This document shows, one piece after another, positions 26,887 through 35,480 of a stretch of DNA of 64,000 bases (within the stretch, counting starts at the first letter, position 1; each line of letters starts with the position of its first letter). The notes beneath the pieces were generated by a model. That model saw only the letters and a list, made by a program, of their open reading frames with translations, did no database searches and was not told the origin of the DNA. The translations under genes and the position numbers were made by a program. Origin of the DNA: SAR116 cluster bacterium AG-337-N21. GTDB taxonomy: Bacteria > Pseudomonadota > Alphaproteobacteria > Puniceispirillales > Marisalimonadaceae. Location: the NCBI GenBank assembly GCA_003282145.1, contig QBZZ01000003.1:87995-151994 (forward strand), read 5' to 3'.

Positions 26887-27808
26887 GTAAATATCTCACG
26901 TAATTAATAGATGTTAGTTCATTATTGATAGAATTTATTTTTGACAATATTATTTTTTGCCATTCTTCAATATTTCCAGCTAAATAAGCTTCTTCTGGAA
27001 ATAAAATACTTCTAGAGGCGTTAATCAAACCAAAGTTTAAAAGGTTAGAGTGCTTGGTATCTTGAATTAATGGTGCACATGCATCTTTTGCGGATGCACC
27101 TTGAGCACCATAACCAGGAATTAAAAATGGAGCGTTAGGTAATAGCTTTCTTAATTCCAAAGCATCTTCTCTAAACGTAGCTCCAGATACAACTCCTATT
27201 GAAGATAACCCTAAGGTGCCTTTATACTTTTCTACAATAGGTTTTAAAATTTTAGCAAGATGCTTATAGCATTTAATGCCTGTTGAAAGCGGCATTTCTT
27301 GAATATCTTTAGAGCCTTTATTACTTGTATGCGCCAAAATGAATAATCCACTACCTGTTATGGAAGCTTTTCTAAAGAAAGGTTCTAAACTATCAATTCC
27401 CAACCATGGGTTTACAGTAAGAGCGTCGCTTGGGAATGGAGCTTTTTTTCCTAAATAAGCATTTGCATAGGCTTGACTAGTGCTTCCTATGTCCCCTCTT
27501 TTTGCATCCATAATCACTAAAATTTTTTTAGACTGGGCATGTTTACATAGGGATGAAAGTAGCTTCATACCATCTGGACCAAGTTGTTCAAATAATGCAA
27601 TTTGGGGTTTTATTGCGGGTACTAATCCAGTAGCGACGTCTAAAAGTGAAAAACAAAATTTTTCAACTTGCCCAACAATATTCGAAGAGTTAGTTTTTAT
27701 ATCAAAAATTTTAGGCATTAAGTCTAGATGTGGATCAACACCTAAACACAAGAAAGACTTTGAGTTTCTAATTTTTGTAACAAGCCTGTCTCCAAAGTGG
27801 TTAATCAT
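26879..27808 (-). CDS. pyrF: Orotidine 5'-phosphate decarboxylase, long (type 2) form
   Basis: A 309-residue OMP decarboxylase of the longer subfamily (about 270-310 residues) rather than the 230-residue E. coli form. The catalytic charged network [10 protein letters not shown] is at residues 101-110, with [11 protein letters not shown] near 19, NPWLG near 130 and [10 protein letters not shown] near 240 for phosphate binding. It makes UMP from OMP. It lies 3 bases after the gapR-like gene and overlaps queF. With pyrC 5 kb away this gives two pyrimidine steps in the window, in different operons. Confidence 0.94.
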   Translation of the reverse strand: MINHFGDRLVTKIRNSKSFLCLGVDPHLDLMPKIFDIKTNSSNIVGQVEKFCFSLLDVATGLVPAIKPQIALFEQLGPDGMKLLSSLCKHAQSKKILVIMDAKRGDIGSTSQAYANAYLGKKAPFPSDALTVNPWLGIDSLEPFFRKASITGSGLFILAHTSNKGSKDIQEMPLSTGIKCYKHLAKILKPIVEKYKGTLGLSSIGVVSGATFREDALELRKLLPNAPFLIPGYGAQGASAKDACAPLIQDTKHSNLLNFGLINASRSILFPEEAYLAGNIEEWQKIILSKINSINNELTSINYVRYLHE

Positions 27809-27811
27809 ATA

Positions 27812-28078
27812 TTAAAATATACCCAAAGCACTTCTATAAGTGTCTAATAAGGCCTCTTGATCTAATCTTTCGTCGATGTCCATTTTTCGAATTAATAGAA
27901 CTTTTGGCATAATTTTTGTTTCATAATCTGAACTTTTAGCTTCAGAATAAACTTCCTTAATATCTTCAAGAATATTATTCTTCTCTTCTTCTAACCTTTC
28001 AACATTTTCAATAAAACTTTTAAGTCGATCATCTTTAGATTTAGCATCAACGATACCGCTATTTAATATATCACTCAT
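27812..28078 (-). CDS. gapR: GapR-like nucleoid-associated protein (DUF2312)
   Basis: An 88-residue mostly alpha-helical protein with the DUF2312 pattern: FIENVERLEEEKNNILEDI followed by KEVYSEAKSSDYETK and LLIRKMDIDERLDQEALLDTY (positions 18-80), matching Caulobacter GapR, a DNA-clamp that tracks overtwisted DNA and chromosome replication. The family is nearly confined to Alphaproteobacteria, which supports the assignment of the organism. I use ATG 28078, one base after the DUF1244 stop; the frame extends to 28177 only inside that gene. The segment LEEEKNNILED is the expected coiled-coil core. Confidence 0.9.
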   Translation of the reverse strand: MSDILNSGIVDAKSKDDRLKSFIENVERLEEEKNNILEDIKEVYSEAKSSDYETKIMPKVLLIRKMDIDERLDQEALLDTYRSALGIF

Positions 28079-28079
28079 T

Positions 28080-28379
28080 TTAATGTGTTTTTGATTTGTT
28101 GTTTTTAAATTTATTTTTTTTGTTTTCACTAGCATCTGTTTGGTATTTTTCTTTCCAAACTGAATGAGGCATTCCATACACTATTTCTCTGGCATCGTCT
28201 TTATTAAGTTCAAGTCCATTTTCCTGAGCAGCTTCAGTATACCATCTTGAAAGACAGTTTCTACAAAATCCACTAAGGTTCATTAAGTCAATATTTTGAA
28301 CATCAGTTCTATTCTGAAGGTGGTTTAAAAGTTTTTTTAAAACTTCTGACTCTATTTTCAATTTATTTTTATCATCCAT
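28080..28379 (-). CDS. DUF1244 family protein
   Basis: A 99-residue conserved protein. The DUF1244 core is plain: LLNHLQNRTDVQNIDLMNL, then GFCRNCLSRWYTEAA with a conserved CxxC, and DAREIVYGMPHSVWKEKYQ (residues 17-78), followed by a Lys/Asn-rich tail unique to this protein. The fold is a small helical dimer of unknown function, common in Alpha- and Gammaproteobacteria. It is the first gene of the gapR-pyrF-queF operon and diverges from mntR, so the 130-base gap between them holds promoters in both directions. Confidence 0.9.
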   Translation of the reverse strand: MDDKNKLKIESEVLKKLLNHLQNRTDVQNIDLMNLSGFCRNCLSRWYTEAAQENGLELNKDDAREIVYGMPHSVWKEKYQTDASENKKNKFKNNKSKTH

Positions 28380-28475
28380 GATAACACCTCATCATTCTAT
28401 AGATTTTAGCACAACTATCTCATCAAAACAATTTAGAAAGAGGAACAACAAAAGAATTTGTAAAAATGTAAAATA

Positions 28476-28497
28476 AATATTAGCATAAGCTAACTTT
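28476..28497 (+). promoter_or_regulatory. Predicted MntR box in the mntR promoter
   Basis: The 22 bases from AATATTAGC to GCTAACTTT contain the inverted repeat TTAGC-ATAA-GCTAA. They match the E. coli MntR box (AAACATAGC, four bases, GCTATGTTT) at 15 of 22 positions with an identical TAGC-N4-GCTA core. A possible -35 (TTGTAA at 28458) and -10 (TAGCAT at 28481), 17 bases apart, place the box over the -10, suggesting manganese-dependent autorepression of mntR. Confidence 0.6.
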
Positions 28498-28509
28498 GGA
28501 ATTTAAGTT

Positions 28510-28923
28510 ATGAATAATGAAATAGAAATTAATTCTGACAGGTTTGCCCAAGTAAGAAGCGCCAGGAACACCGAAATAGCAGAAGATTATACAGAAATGA
28601 TAGCAGACTTAATTAAAGAAACCGGTGAAGCTAGGGCAGTTGATTTAGCAAAGCATTTTGGAGTAACTGGACCAACCGTAAACAGTGTAATAAGACGATT
28701 AGTTAGAGAGGGGTTAGTTGTAAGTAAACCCTATAGATCTATATTTCTAACAGAGAAAGGTCAATTATTAGCTGACTACTGTAAAAAAAGACATGAAATA
28801 GTTTATAACTTTCTATTAAAAATAGGAGTCAATGAAGATGTTGCAAAAAATGACGCTGAAGGTCTTGAGCATCATGTAAGCACAGAGACATTGAGTGTTT
28901 TTCAAAAATTTAACAGAAGATAA
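28510..28923 (+). CDS. mntR: Manganese-responsive regulator MntR (DtxR family)
   Basis: A 137-residue DtxR/MntR protein of the short proteobacterial type. The winged helix spans about 33-80 (ARAVDLAKHFGVTGPTVNS with VIRRLVREGLVV), then IFLTEKGQLLADYCKKRHEIV and the dimer/metal region DAEGLEHHVS, with candidate Mn ligands Cys94-area, His98, Glu, and His115-His116. It represses Mn uptake when Mn is replete. No mntH or sitABCD lies in the window, so its targets are elsewhere, apart from its own promoter, which holds a MntR-box-like site. GGA is 9 bases before the ATG. Confidence 0.9.
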   Translation: MNNEIEINSDRFAQVRSARNTEIAEDYTEMIADLIKETGEARAVDLAKHFGVTGPTVNSVIRRLVREGLVVSKPYRSIFLTEKGQLLADYCKKRHEIVYNFLLKIGVNEDVAKNDAEGLEHHVSTETLSVFQKFNRR

Positions 28924-28926
28924 TTT

Positions 28927-30414
28927 TTATTTTACTTTACCCTCAAAGAGATAATAAGTTCTTTTATGGTCTTTTATTGTATCTGTAGATATTTTACGAA
29001 TAAATTTAATTTCAGTAAGGTTGGTAAAGTCATTTCCAATATTTAAATTACGATTTAAGATCATGATCTTTTCGTCTCTTTTATGATTTATTTTGTCATA
29101 ATTATATTTTTGTTCGTAGAAGTTTCCTGGAGATATACTTTTTGTCTTAAGAAATATTTTATTTTTAAATTTATTATCAATTTTATTTAGATAGTAATTA
29201 AATCTTGTTATTTCACCCCTGTTAATAAAAACTAATTTAGATATTTCATTGTTATCAAAAGTTTTTTTAATTTCTGTTGAAAGTATTTTAAAGCCTAAGT
29301 TTTTTCTTAATGGATCTGATTGTAAGTTTATAGGATAAAAATTTCCAGTTAATGTAATTTTTAAAATTAACAAAGAGAGTGCAAAATTTACAATTAACCC
29401 AAATTTAGTTAATAGCCTTAATACCTTATGTTTTTGAATGATTGCGTAAGCACTAATCATTAATGTTGCGCTAATATATGCGGTTACTGCCCAGTTAGGG
29501 TTAGCTATCTTTAAAAAGCTTTGGACTAATATTAGACCAATAATTGGTAAAGAGAGCATACCTAAAAGAGAGAGCCTTTGGTCTTTAAAAAAACTATTTA
29601 AAATTATAAATAAATATAATAAAAAAATTATTGGTCCGAACACTAATAACTGTGATGATAAAAAATCAATTACATTTTTGTAGTTAATAATAATTTCTGA
29701 AAGATTAGCATTTGAAATAGTGTGGCTTGCAGTTACAAAGTCATTGGAGTAATTCCAATATAAATTTGGAGTAGCTACAAAGAAACTTGAAATTAAACAA
29801 ACTAGTAATTTTTTTAAGGTTAGTTCTTTGCCTTTGTCATAAATTAGCCACCATAAAATTAGCAAAACAAAGAAGTATAAAGCAGCATACTTAGATAAGA
29901 ATGCTAGTCCAAGGCTAGCTCCTGCAAACGAAGCCGAGATATATGTATCGTCTTTAAATGTCTTAAATATGAGTAATAAAGCTAACGACCAAAATAATAA
30001 TAAAGGCGTGTCTGTTGAAATAATAAAACTTCCTAGTGATGCCGCAGGGGTAAATATCCATAATAAAGCTGCAATACGTCCTGCTTTTAATCCAAAAGCA
30101 AATTGTGTTGTAATCCACAAAATTAGTGAGATCAAGAAATGAATTATTGGAGAAAAAAGTCTTACCGCCCATTCATCATTTCCAAATATATTTGTTGACA
30201 ATCCTATAATCCAAGCTATTAACGGTGGTTTTGTAAAATAGCCATAATCAAGATTTTGAGACCAATGCCAGTATTGAGCTTCATCAACAGATAACTCTAT
30301 GGGTGAAGCAAATAAAGTATATACTCTAATTAAGGTAATAAAAATTAATGTAAGAAGAACTACTGGGGTACTTAGTTTTAAAGAATTTTCATTCGTATTA
30401 CTGAGTGATAGCAT
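28927..30414 (-). CDS. GT39-family (ArnT-like) membrane glycosyltransferase
   Basis: A 495-residue membrane protein with 10 or more hydrophobic segments in the first 370 residues and a periplasmic tail. Near residue 45 the first external loop has SVDEAQYWHWS, the Asp-Glu motif of the dolichyl/undecaprenyl-phosphate-mannose transferase family that includes ArnT and PMTs, followed by YFTKPPLIAW. It would transfer a sugar from a polyprenyl-phosphate donor to lipid A or protein in the periplasm. It stands apart from the main glycan locus, converging on mntR with only 3 bases between the stops. Confidence 0.85.
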   Translation of the reverse strand: MLSLSNTNENSLKLSTPVVLLTLIFITLIRVYTLFASPIELSVDEAQYWHWSQNLDYGYFTKPPLIAWIIGLSTNIFGNDEWAVRLFSPIIHFLISLILWITTQFAFGLKAGRIAALLWIFTPAASLGSFIISTDTPLLLFWSLALLLIFKTFKDDTYISASFAGASLGLAFLSKYAALYFFVLLILWWLIYDKGKELTLKKLLVCLISSFFVATPNLYWNYSNDFVTASHTISNANLSEIIINYKNVIDFLSSQLLVFGPIIFLLYLFIILNSFFKDQRLSLLGMLSLPIIGLILVQSFLKIANPNWAVTAYISATLMISAYAIIQKHKVLRLLTKFGLIVNFALSLLILKITLTGNFYPINLQSDPLRKNLGFKILSTEIKKTFDNNEISKLVFINRGEITRFNYYLNKIDNKFKNKIFLKTKSISPGNFYEQKYNYDKINHKRDEKIMILNRNLNIGNDFTNLTEIKFIRKISTDTIKDHKRTYYLFEGKVK

Positions 30415-30562
30415 TTTAATATCCCCAGATTAAAAATTATTCTAGATTGTATAAATTTATAATATCACAATTTCTTTTAAATTGTCTCATTTATATGTAA
30501 ACCTTCTTGATTTCTTAATAATATAAGTTTAATTAAATTAAAAAAACTATAGTGAGTTTTGA

Positions 30563-30979
30563 ATGAGCTTTAATAAAGATGTTAATGAATTAATAGAAGA
30601 TTTTTCTTATTTTGAATCTTGGGAGGACAAATATCAGTATTTGATTGATTTAGGTAGAAATGTTCCCAAAATGGATGAAAATTTGAAAATTGATCAGAAT
30701 AAACTTAAGGGTTGCCAGTCTGTTGTTTATTTTAGTAATTTTTTTAATAGCAATGGCACAATTACATTTATTGCCAATAGTGATGCAGCCATTGTTCAGG
30801 GATTAATAGCATTAATGCTTAGAGTTTTTTCAGAAAAAAAACCACAGGAAATAATAGATACAGATATAAATTTTCTTGAAAAAATTGGTTTAGACGAGCA
30901 TTTATCCCCAACAAGAAAAAATGGTTTATCTTCTCTCATCACATCCATAAAAAGTGCAGCCAAGTCAAAATTAGTATAA
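30563..30979 (+). CDS. sufE: SufE-family Fe-S cluster assembly protein
   Basis: A 138-residue SufE/CsdE protein. The sulfur-accepting Cys51 sits in KLKGCQSVVYF, preceded by the usual SWEDKYQYLIDLGR segment and followed by DAAIVQGLIALMLR and EKIGLDEHLSPTRKNGL. It receives persulfide from a SufS-type cysteine desulfurase and stimulates its activity. The suf operon itself is not in the window. The adjacent TrmH-type methyltransferase begins right after, so the two may be cotranscribed. Confidence 0.92.
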   Translation: MSFNKDVNELIEDFSYFESWEDKYQYLIDLGRNVPKMDENLKIDQNKLKGCQSVVYFSNFFNSNGTITFIANSDAAIVQGLIALMLRVFSEKKPQEIIDTDINFLEKIGLDEHLSPTRKNGLSSLITSIKSAAKSKLV

Positions 30980-31056
30980 GGATTAAATTAATAGATATTG
31001 GTAATAGATATGAAATTTCTAGTCTAACAAATGATAAAGTAAAATTAATCAATAGT

Positions 31057-31797
31057 TTGCATCATCGTAAATATAGAAGAGAGCATAACTTATTTGTTGC
31101 TGAAGGTATTAGAATTTGTAGAGAAGCAGTAGAGAATGGTTGGGAAATAAGATACCTCTTATATGACAACCTTAATGCAGACGCTCAAAAAATTGAAAAC
31201 CTAATTAATGATGTATTATTTTTAGGCGCAGATGTTATAGAAGTAACTTCTGAAATACTTTCCAAAATATCTCATAAAGAAAACTCTCAAAATGTTTTAT
31301 GTGTTATTTGTCAAAAATGGAATGATTTACCCGGCATAATAAAAGATAAAACCTTTGTAGCTTTAGAAACTGTAAGAGATCCAGGGAATTTAGGGACTAT
31401 TCTAAGAACAATGGATGGAGTTGGCGCGACTGACTGTATTTTATTAGATCATTGTACAGACCCATTCTCTTATGAGTCCGTTAGGGCAAGTATGGGGGCA
31501 ATTTTTAATGTCAATATAATAGCATCTAGTAGCAAAAATTTTCTTAAATGGAAATTAAAACATAAAATTAGTCTTATTGGAACGTCTTTAATTAATGCGA
31601 CTGATTATACTAAAACAAATTGGAAATTACCATTTGTTTTAGTTATGGGCAACGAACAAAAAGGTTTATCACGCAATATTTTAAATGCATGTGATCAATT
31701 AATAAAGTTACCAATGTTAGGTCGTTCAGATAGCTTGAATTTAGCTGTTTCAACGGGGGTAGTATTATATGAATCAATTAGGAAAAATCCTAATTAA
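31057..31797 (+). CDS. TrmH/SpoU-family RNA 2'-O-methyltransferase, true start uncertain
   Basis: At least 246 residues. The N-terminal substrate-binding part is HHRKYRREHNLFVAEGIRI, and the SpoU knot follows with LETVRDPGNLGTILRT near 107, VMGNEQKGLSR near 205 and LPMLGRSDSLNLAVSTGV near 222, all diagnostic motifs. It methylates a ribose in rRNA or tRNA. The TTG at 31057 is not convincing: the frame upstream keeps encoding family-like sequence (EISSLTNDKVKLINS) but has no ATG, GTG or TTG. An ATG at 31010 would give MKISSLTNDK if one A were added, or an ATT/ATA start near AAGGA (30978) could be used. Confidence 0.85.
   Translation: MHHRKYRREHNLFVAEGIRICREAVENGWEIRYLLYDNLNADAQKIENLINDVLFLGADVIEVTSEILSKISHKENSQNVLCVICQKWNDLPGIIKDKTFVALETVRDPGNLGTILRTMDGVGATDCILLDHCTDPFSYESVRASMGAIFNVNIIASSSKNFLKWKLKHKISLIGTSLINATDYTKTNWKLPFVLVMGNEQKGLSRNILNACDQLIKLPMLGRSDSLNLAVSTGVVLYESIRKNPN
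31777..31794. terminator. Hairpin at the converging gene ends
   Basis: ATTAGGA-AAAA-TCCTAAT is a perfect 7-base stem with a 4-base loop at the end of the TrmH-type gene, and a six-T run follows at about 31802. It may serve as a bidirectional terminator between the converging genes, though the T run is 7 or more bases past the stem. A near copy (ATTAGGA-AAAG-TCCTATT) lies at the start of the opposite gene near 32710. Confidence 0.4.
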
Positions 31798-31798
31798 T

Positions 31799-32710
31799 CT
31801 ATCTTTTTTCCCATCTTGCAAAAATAGCTGTGCTAATTTGACGGGGATTCACTTGATCTTCAACTATAGATATTTCGCCTGACTCTACATTGCCAGAATA
31901 GTTCTTCATTACCTCACTTAAGCCATAATGCAAAGAAATATGGCTAGACCTTATTGCGTAACTATTTAGAATTATAAATATTGGATTGTTAGACAAAATT
32001 TGTGGAAGGGATTTTAATAATAGAGGAAGATCATTGAACAAGTCCCATTTTTCTCCATTTGGCCCTCTTCCATATTTAGGGGGATCTAAAATAATACCAT
32101 CGTATGTGTTGCCTCTTCTGATTTCTCTATTAACAAATTTTACAGCATCTTCAGTAATGAATTTAATGGGTAATTCTTGGAAAGAAGATAGATTTCTATT
32201 TTCAAAAGCATAGTTAATGGCTTTTTTACTTGCATCAACATGTGTAACAGAAGCGCCACATGAGGCCGCATGTAAGGATGCCAGGCCAGAATAACCAAAT
32301 AAATTTAGAATTTTAGGATGATTTTTATGATTCAAAACAGATATATATTGATTAATTTTTTTAGCTGCCCAAACCCAATGAGGTGACTGATCTGGGAAAA
32401 AACCTAGATGCCTAAATGGTGTAGGGGTAGCAAAAAATTTTAGACTATCAAAGGACATTTCCCATTTATCTGGAATGTTATTCTTTATAACCCACTTGCC
32501 TTTGGGATCTTCATTTTCTAATGATGATGAGCTTAGAAATGATCCTGATGAATTTTCCCACGCTATAGTTTTTAATCTTGGCGCCCATATGGCTTGTGGC
32601 TCAGGTCTAGAAAAAATATATGGGCCAAATTTTTCAAGTTTTTTGCCATTGCCGCTATCGATAAGTGAATAATCAGTCCAATTATTAGGATGAATTAGTA
32701 AAGGTTTCAT
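31799..32710 (-). CDS. Class I SAM-dependent methyltransferase, RlmI/RlmK-like
   Basis: A 303-residue methyltransferase of the PF10672-type group (rRNA m5C/RlmI-like without the PUA domain). Motif I is LNLFGYSGLASLHAASCGA near 147, the acidic loop THVDASKKAINYAFENR near 172, and the motif IV catalytic segment YDGIILDPPKYGRG near 215. The N-terminal 130 residues (KPLLIHPNNWTDYSLIDSG) are typical of the alphaproteobacterial family. The target base is unknown, probably rRNA. It converges on the TrmH-type gene with a hairpin at the junction. Confidence 0.85.
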   Translation of the reverse strand: MKPLLIHPNNWTDYSLIDSGNGKKLEKFGPYIFSRPEPQAIWAPRLKTIAWENSSGSFLSSSSLENEDPKGKWVIKNNIPDKWEMSFDSLKFFATPTPFRHLGFFPDQSPHWVWAAKKINQYISVLNHKNHPKILNLFGYSGLASLHAASCGASVTHVDASKKAINYAFENRNLSSFQELPIKFITEDAVKFVNREIRRGNTYDGIILDPPKYGRGPNGEKWDLFNDLPLLLKSLPQILSNNPIFIILNSYAIRSSHISLHYGLSEVMKNYSGNVESGEISIVEDQVNPRQISTAIFARWEKR

Positions 32711-32786
32711 TAGGAAAAGTCCTATTAAAAAAGTTTTGCACTATTAAAAATTAAAGTTAATAATAACAAAAACTGTATGAAATCAA

Positions 32787-33596
32787 ATGAAAATAAAGCT
32801 ATCAGTAATTATTCCAGTTTATAAAGCAAAAAACACTCTTCCAAGAGCCATAAATTCTATAAATAACCAAAACATAAAAATTAATACTTTCAAAGTAGAA
32901 GTATTAATAATAGTTGATGATGGAAAAAATTATAAAGAAATAATCCCAAAAATAAAAAAAGGAATAACAATTAAAATAATAAAAACGAATGGTATTAAGA
33001 CTGGACCAGGTAATGCAAGAAATTTTGGTATAGAAAAAGCAAAAGGTGATTTTGTTGGTTACTTAGATGCTGATGATGAATGGTCTGAAAATTACTTAAG
33101 TAAGATGTTAGAATTAGTTAAAAAAAATGGTATCGCGTTTGCGCCTACCAGGGTATATGATGAAAATAATATTTTAATAAAACATTTTGAAGGTAAAAGG
33201 CAAGGATATCTCGATTTAAAAGATATTGGGGATATACCGTGTAGCTTTCATCCATTTATAATTAGAAATAAACAGAAAAAATTTGAGGAAATACGAAGCC
33301 AAGATGTTTATAATAATGCTTGCATTTTAAATGAACATAATACAAAGATCAGTATGATAAATGGAGCATATTATAAGTTAAATTTACAAAAAAAATCAGT
33401 GACAAAAGAGGATGGTTTTGCCCACAAAATTAATTTAGCCTATATCAAATACCAAATAAAATCACTAAAGAATAAAAACTTAAAAATAGCAAGAGTATTT
33501 GCAATAAGGCGAATTAATAATATTAAATACATACAATGGAAAATAAATAATAATAATAAAAGCTTTTATGAATATTTAAATGAGAAAGAAAATTAA
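32787..33596 (+). CDS. Glycosyltransferase family 2 protein
   Basis: A 269-residue GT-A fold enzyme: SVIIPVYKAKNTLPRAINS at the N-terminus, VDDGKNY in place of the usual DDGS loop, GNARNFGIEKAKGDFVGYLDADDEW with the metal-binding Asp-x-Asp near 94, then a lysine-rich C-terminal half without membrane segments. It transfers a sugar from a nucleotide donor to an unidentified acceptor. It ends directly at the ATG of the HAD gene, so the two are coupled. The base composition is even more A-rich than in its neighbours, hinting at horizontal origin. Confidence 0.83.
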   Translation: MKIKLSVIIPVYKAKNTLPRAINSINNQNIKINTFKVEVLIIVDDGKNYKEIIPKIKKGITIKIIKTNGIKTGPGNARNFGIEKAKGDFVGYLDADDEWSENYLSKMLELVKKNGIAFAPTRVYDENNILIKHFEGKRQGYLDLKDIGDIPCSFHPFIIRNKQKKFEEIRSQDVYNNACILNEHNTKISMINGAYYKLNLQKKSVTKEDGFAHKINLAYIKYQIKSLKNKNLKIARVFAIRRINNIKYIQWKINNNNKSFYEYLNEKEN

Positions 33597-34262
33597 ATGA
33601 ATAATAAAAAAGCATGCATATTTGACGCATATGGGACACTTTTTGATGTTAATGCTGCATGTCGAGAACTGTCTTTGGATGTAGGTGATAAATGGCAAGA
33701 CTTAGCAAATTTGTGGAGATTAAGACAACTAGAATATACTTGGTTAAGAAATTCTATGAAAGAGTATGTTGATTTTTGGGAAATAACGTCGAGTGCATTA
33801 GATTATGCAATGGAGGTATTAAATATTGAAAATAAAAAATTAAAAAAACAATTATTGGAATTGTATCTAAAGTTAGAAGCATATCCAGAAGTAAAAGAAG
33901 TATTAAAGAAACTAAAAGATAAAGAATATAAAACTGGTATACTATCAAATGGAAGCATAAAAATGCTCGATAGTGCTGTTAAAAATGCCAAAATAGAAAA
34001 TTTACTAGACGAAGTTATATCTGTAGAAGAATGTAAAATTTATAAACCGTCAAGCGATGTATACGATCTAGTAGAAAAAAAAACTGATATAAAAAAAGAT
34101 AACGTAACTTTTTTTTCTAGTAATGCATGGGATATGCATGCCGCAGCAAATTACGGTTTTAAAACAATATGGGTCAATAGATTTGATGGTACATTAGAAA
34201 GATTGCCAGGTAAACCAAGCGCAATTGTAAAGTCATTAAACAACATAGACGAATTAATATAA
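33597..34262 (+). CDS. HAD-superfamily hydrolase, type II haloacid dehalogenase-like
   Basis: A 221-residue protein with the haloacid dehalogenase type II pattern: nucleophile Asp10 in IFDAYGTLFDV, RQLEYTWLRNSM near residue 44, GILSNGSIKML near 118, KPSSDVYDLV near 150 and FFSSNAWDMHAA near 170. It could hydrolyse 2-haloacids or, equally, phosphorylated or epoxide-type acyl intermediates, since ACAD10 carries a HAD domain and the next two converging genes are ACAD10/11-like. The ATG directly follows the GT2 stop. It ends 2 bases from the acyl-CoA dehydrogenase stop. Confidence 0.85.
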   Translation: MNNKKACIFDAYGTLFDVNAACRELSLDVGDKWQDLANLWRLRQLEYTWLRNSMKEYVDFWEITSSALDYAMEVLNIENKKLKKQLLELYLKLEAYPEVKEVLKKLKDKEYKTGILSNGSIKMLDSAVKNAKIENLLDEVISVEECKIYKPSSDVYDLVEKKTDIKKDNVTFFSSNAWDMHAAANYGFKTIWVNRFDGTLERLPGKPSAIVKSLNNIDELI

Positions 34263-34264
34263 TA

Positions 34265-35464
34265 TTAAACGTCGTGTCCAATACCCCAATGCCAAAAATT
34301 TGATTTTTCATTATTAAAAAATCTATTTATAATCATTTGATGAACCTCCGATGCACCATCTACTAACTTAGCCTGCCTAGCATATCTATATATCCATTCT
34401 AAAATGATATCTTTGCTGTATCCTTTAGCACCATTAAGTTGGATAGCAGTATCTGAAACATTATTCAGTGTTTCAGCTACATGAATTTTAGCCATAGAAA
34501 CATCCTGTCTAGATTTACTACCATTTTCAATTTTCCATGCTGCTCTCATTACAAGTAACCGAGCAATATCAATATCCATAGCAGCTTTACCAAGTTTAAT
34601 TTGAACAGACTCTCTATTCGAAAGTTTTAAACCAAATCCTTCTCTATGAGACACATAATCTAAGGCAATCTCCAAACTTCGCCTGGAAAGACCAATCCAT
34701 CTCATACAATGCGTTAAACGAGCCAGGCCTAATCTAATTTGGACAATTTTAAGTCCTTTACCAACTTCTCCTAACCTATTTTTGTCAGAAATTTGAAGGC
34801 CATTAAACTCTATTTCACAATGACCACCATGTTCTTCAGGGCCCATTATAGGTATACGTCTTTTAATATTCCAACCAGGTTGATCTTTATGATATAAAAA
34901 GGCTGTTAATCCATCCTTAGTTTTAGCTAACAAAATAAAATGAGACGCAACACCGGCACCTGTAATATACCATTTGAGTCCATTAACTATCCACTTACCA
35001 TTTTGATAAGTGGCTTCAGTTCTGATCATTGACGGATCGGACCCTCCACCAGGAGCTGGCTCAGTCATCGCCAGAGAAGATCTTACATCACCGTTTATTA
35101 TTGGGTCAAGCCACTCTACTTTCTGCTCTTCAGTTGCAATCTTATTCAATATATACATATTACCATCATCTGGGGCAGCGCAATTAAAGCATACTGGTCC
35201 AAAAATAGATCTATTCATTTCTTCATAGAGTGCTGCCATTCCAATAGGACCTAAACCTAACCCAGATCTAGACTTGGGCATTTGTGGAGACCATAGACCT
35301 TCTAACTTAACTTTATCTCTTATTTCATTTAATAAAGTTTCATTAATATTCTCATGGTTATCATATGAAGAAGGAACAGACTCAAGCGGAATAATATGCT
35401 TATCTACAAAATTACGTGTTTTAATTCTTAGTTTATCAATATTATCTGGTAGATAAAAATCCAT
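34265..35464 (-). CDS. Acyl-CoA dehydrogenase of the ACAD10/11 type
   Basis: A 399-residue flavoprotein. Unlike ordinary dehydrogenases it has the ACAD10/11 marks APDDGNMYILNKIATEEQK near 114, MTEPAPGGGSD near 157, WYITGAG near 190 and LVDGASEVHQ near the C-terminus where the usual EGTNE stretch would be. In ACAD11 and LvaC-type pathways this enzyme removes phosphate from a 4-phospho-acyl-CoA to give an enoyl-CoA. Here the SDR overlaps upstream, and an APH-type kinase diverges from it. I use ATG 35464 (MDFYLPDNIDKL); 35506 lies in the SDR gene. Confidence 0.87.
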   Translation of the reverse strand: MDFYLPDNIDKLRIKTRNFVDKHIIPLESVPSSYDNHENINETLLNEIRDKVKLEGLWSPQMPKSRSGLGLGPIGMAALYEEMNRSIFGPVCFNCAAPDDGNMYILNKIATEEQKVEWLDPIINGDVRSSLAMTEPAPGGGSDPSMIRTEATYQNGKWIVNGLKWYITGAGVASHFILLAKTKDGLTAFLYHKDQPGWNIKRRIPIMGPEEHGGHCEIEFNGLQISDKNRLGEVGKGLKIVQIRLGLARLTHCMRWIGLSRRSLEIALDYVSHREGFGLKLSNRESVQIKLGKAAMDIDIARLLVMRAAWKIENGSKSRQDVSMAKIHVAETLNNVSDTAIQLNGAKGYSKDIILEWIYRYARQAKLVDGASEVHQMIINRFFNNEKSNFWHWGIGHDV

Positions 35465-35480
35465 AGAAATTACCCAAAAG

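Noticed and set aside
33597-34262. Organohalide degradation based on the type II haloacid dehalogenase-like gene
   Set aside because: The HAD type II fold is shared with phosphatases and the neighbours do not include dehalogenation or halide export genes; the ACAD10-like context is a better lead.
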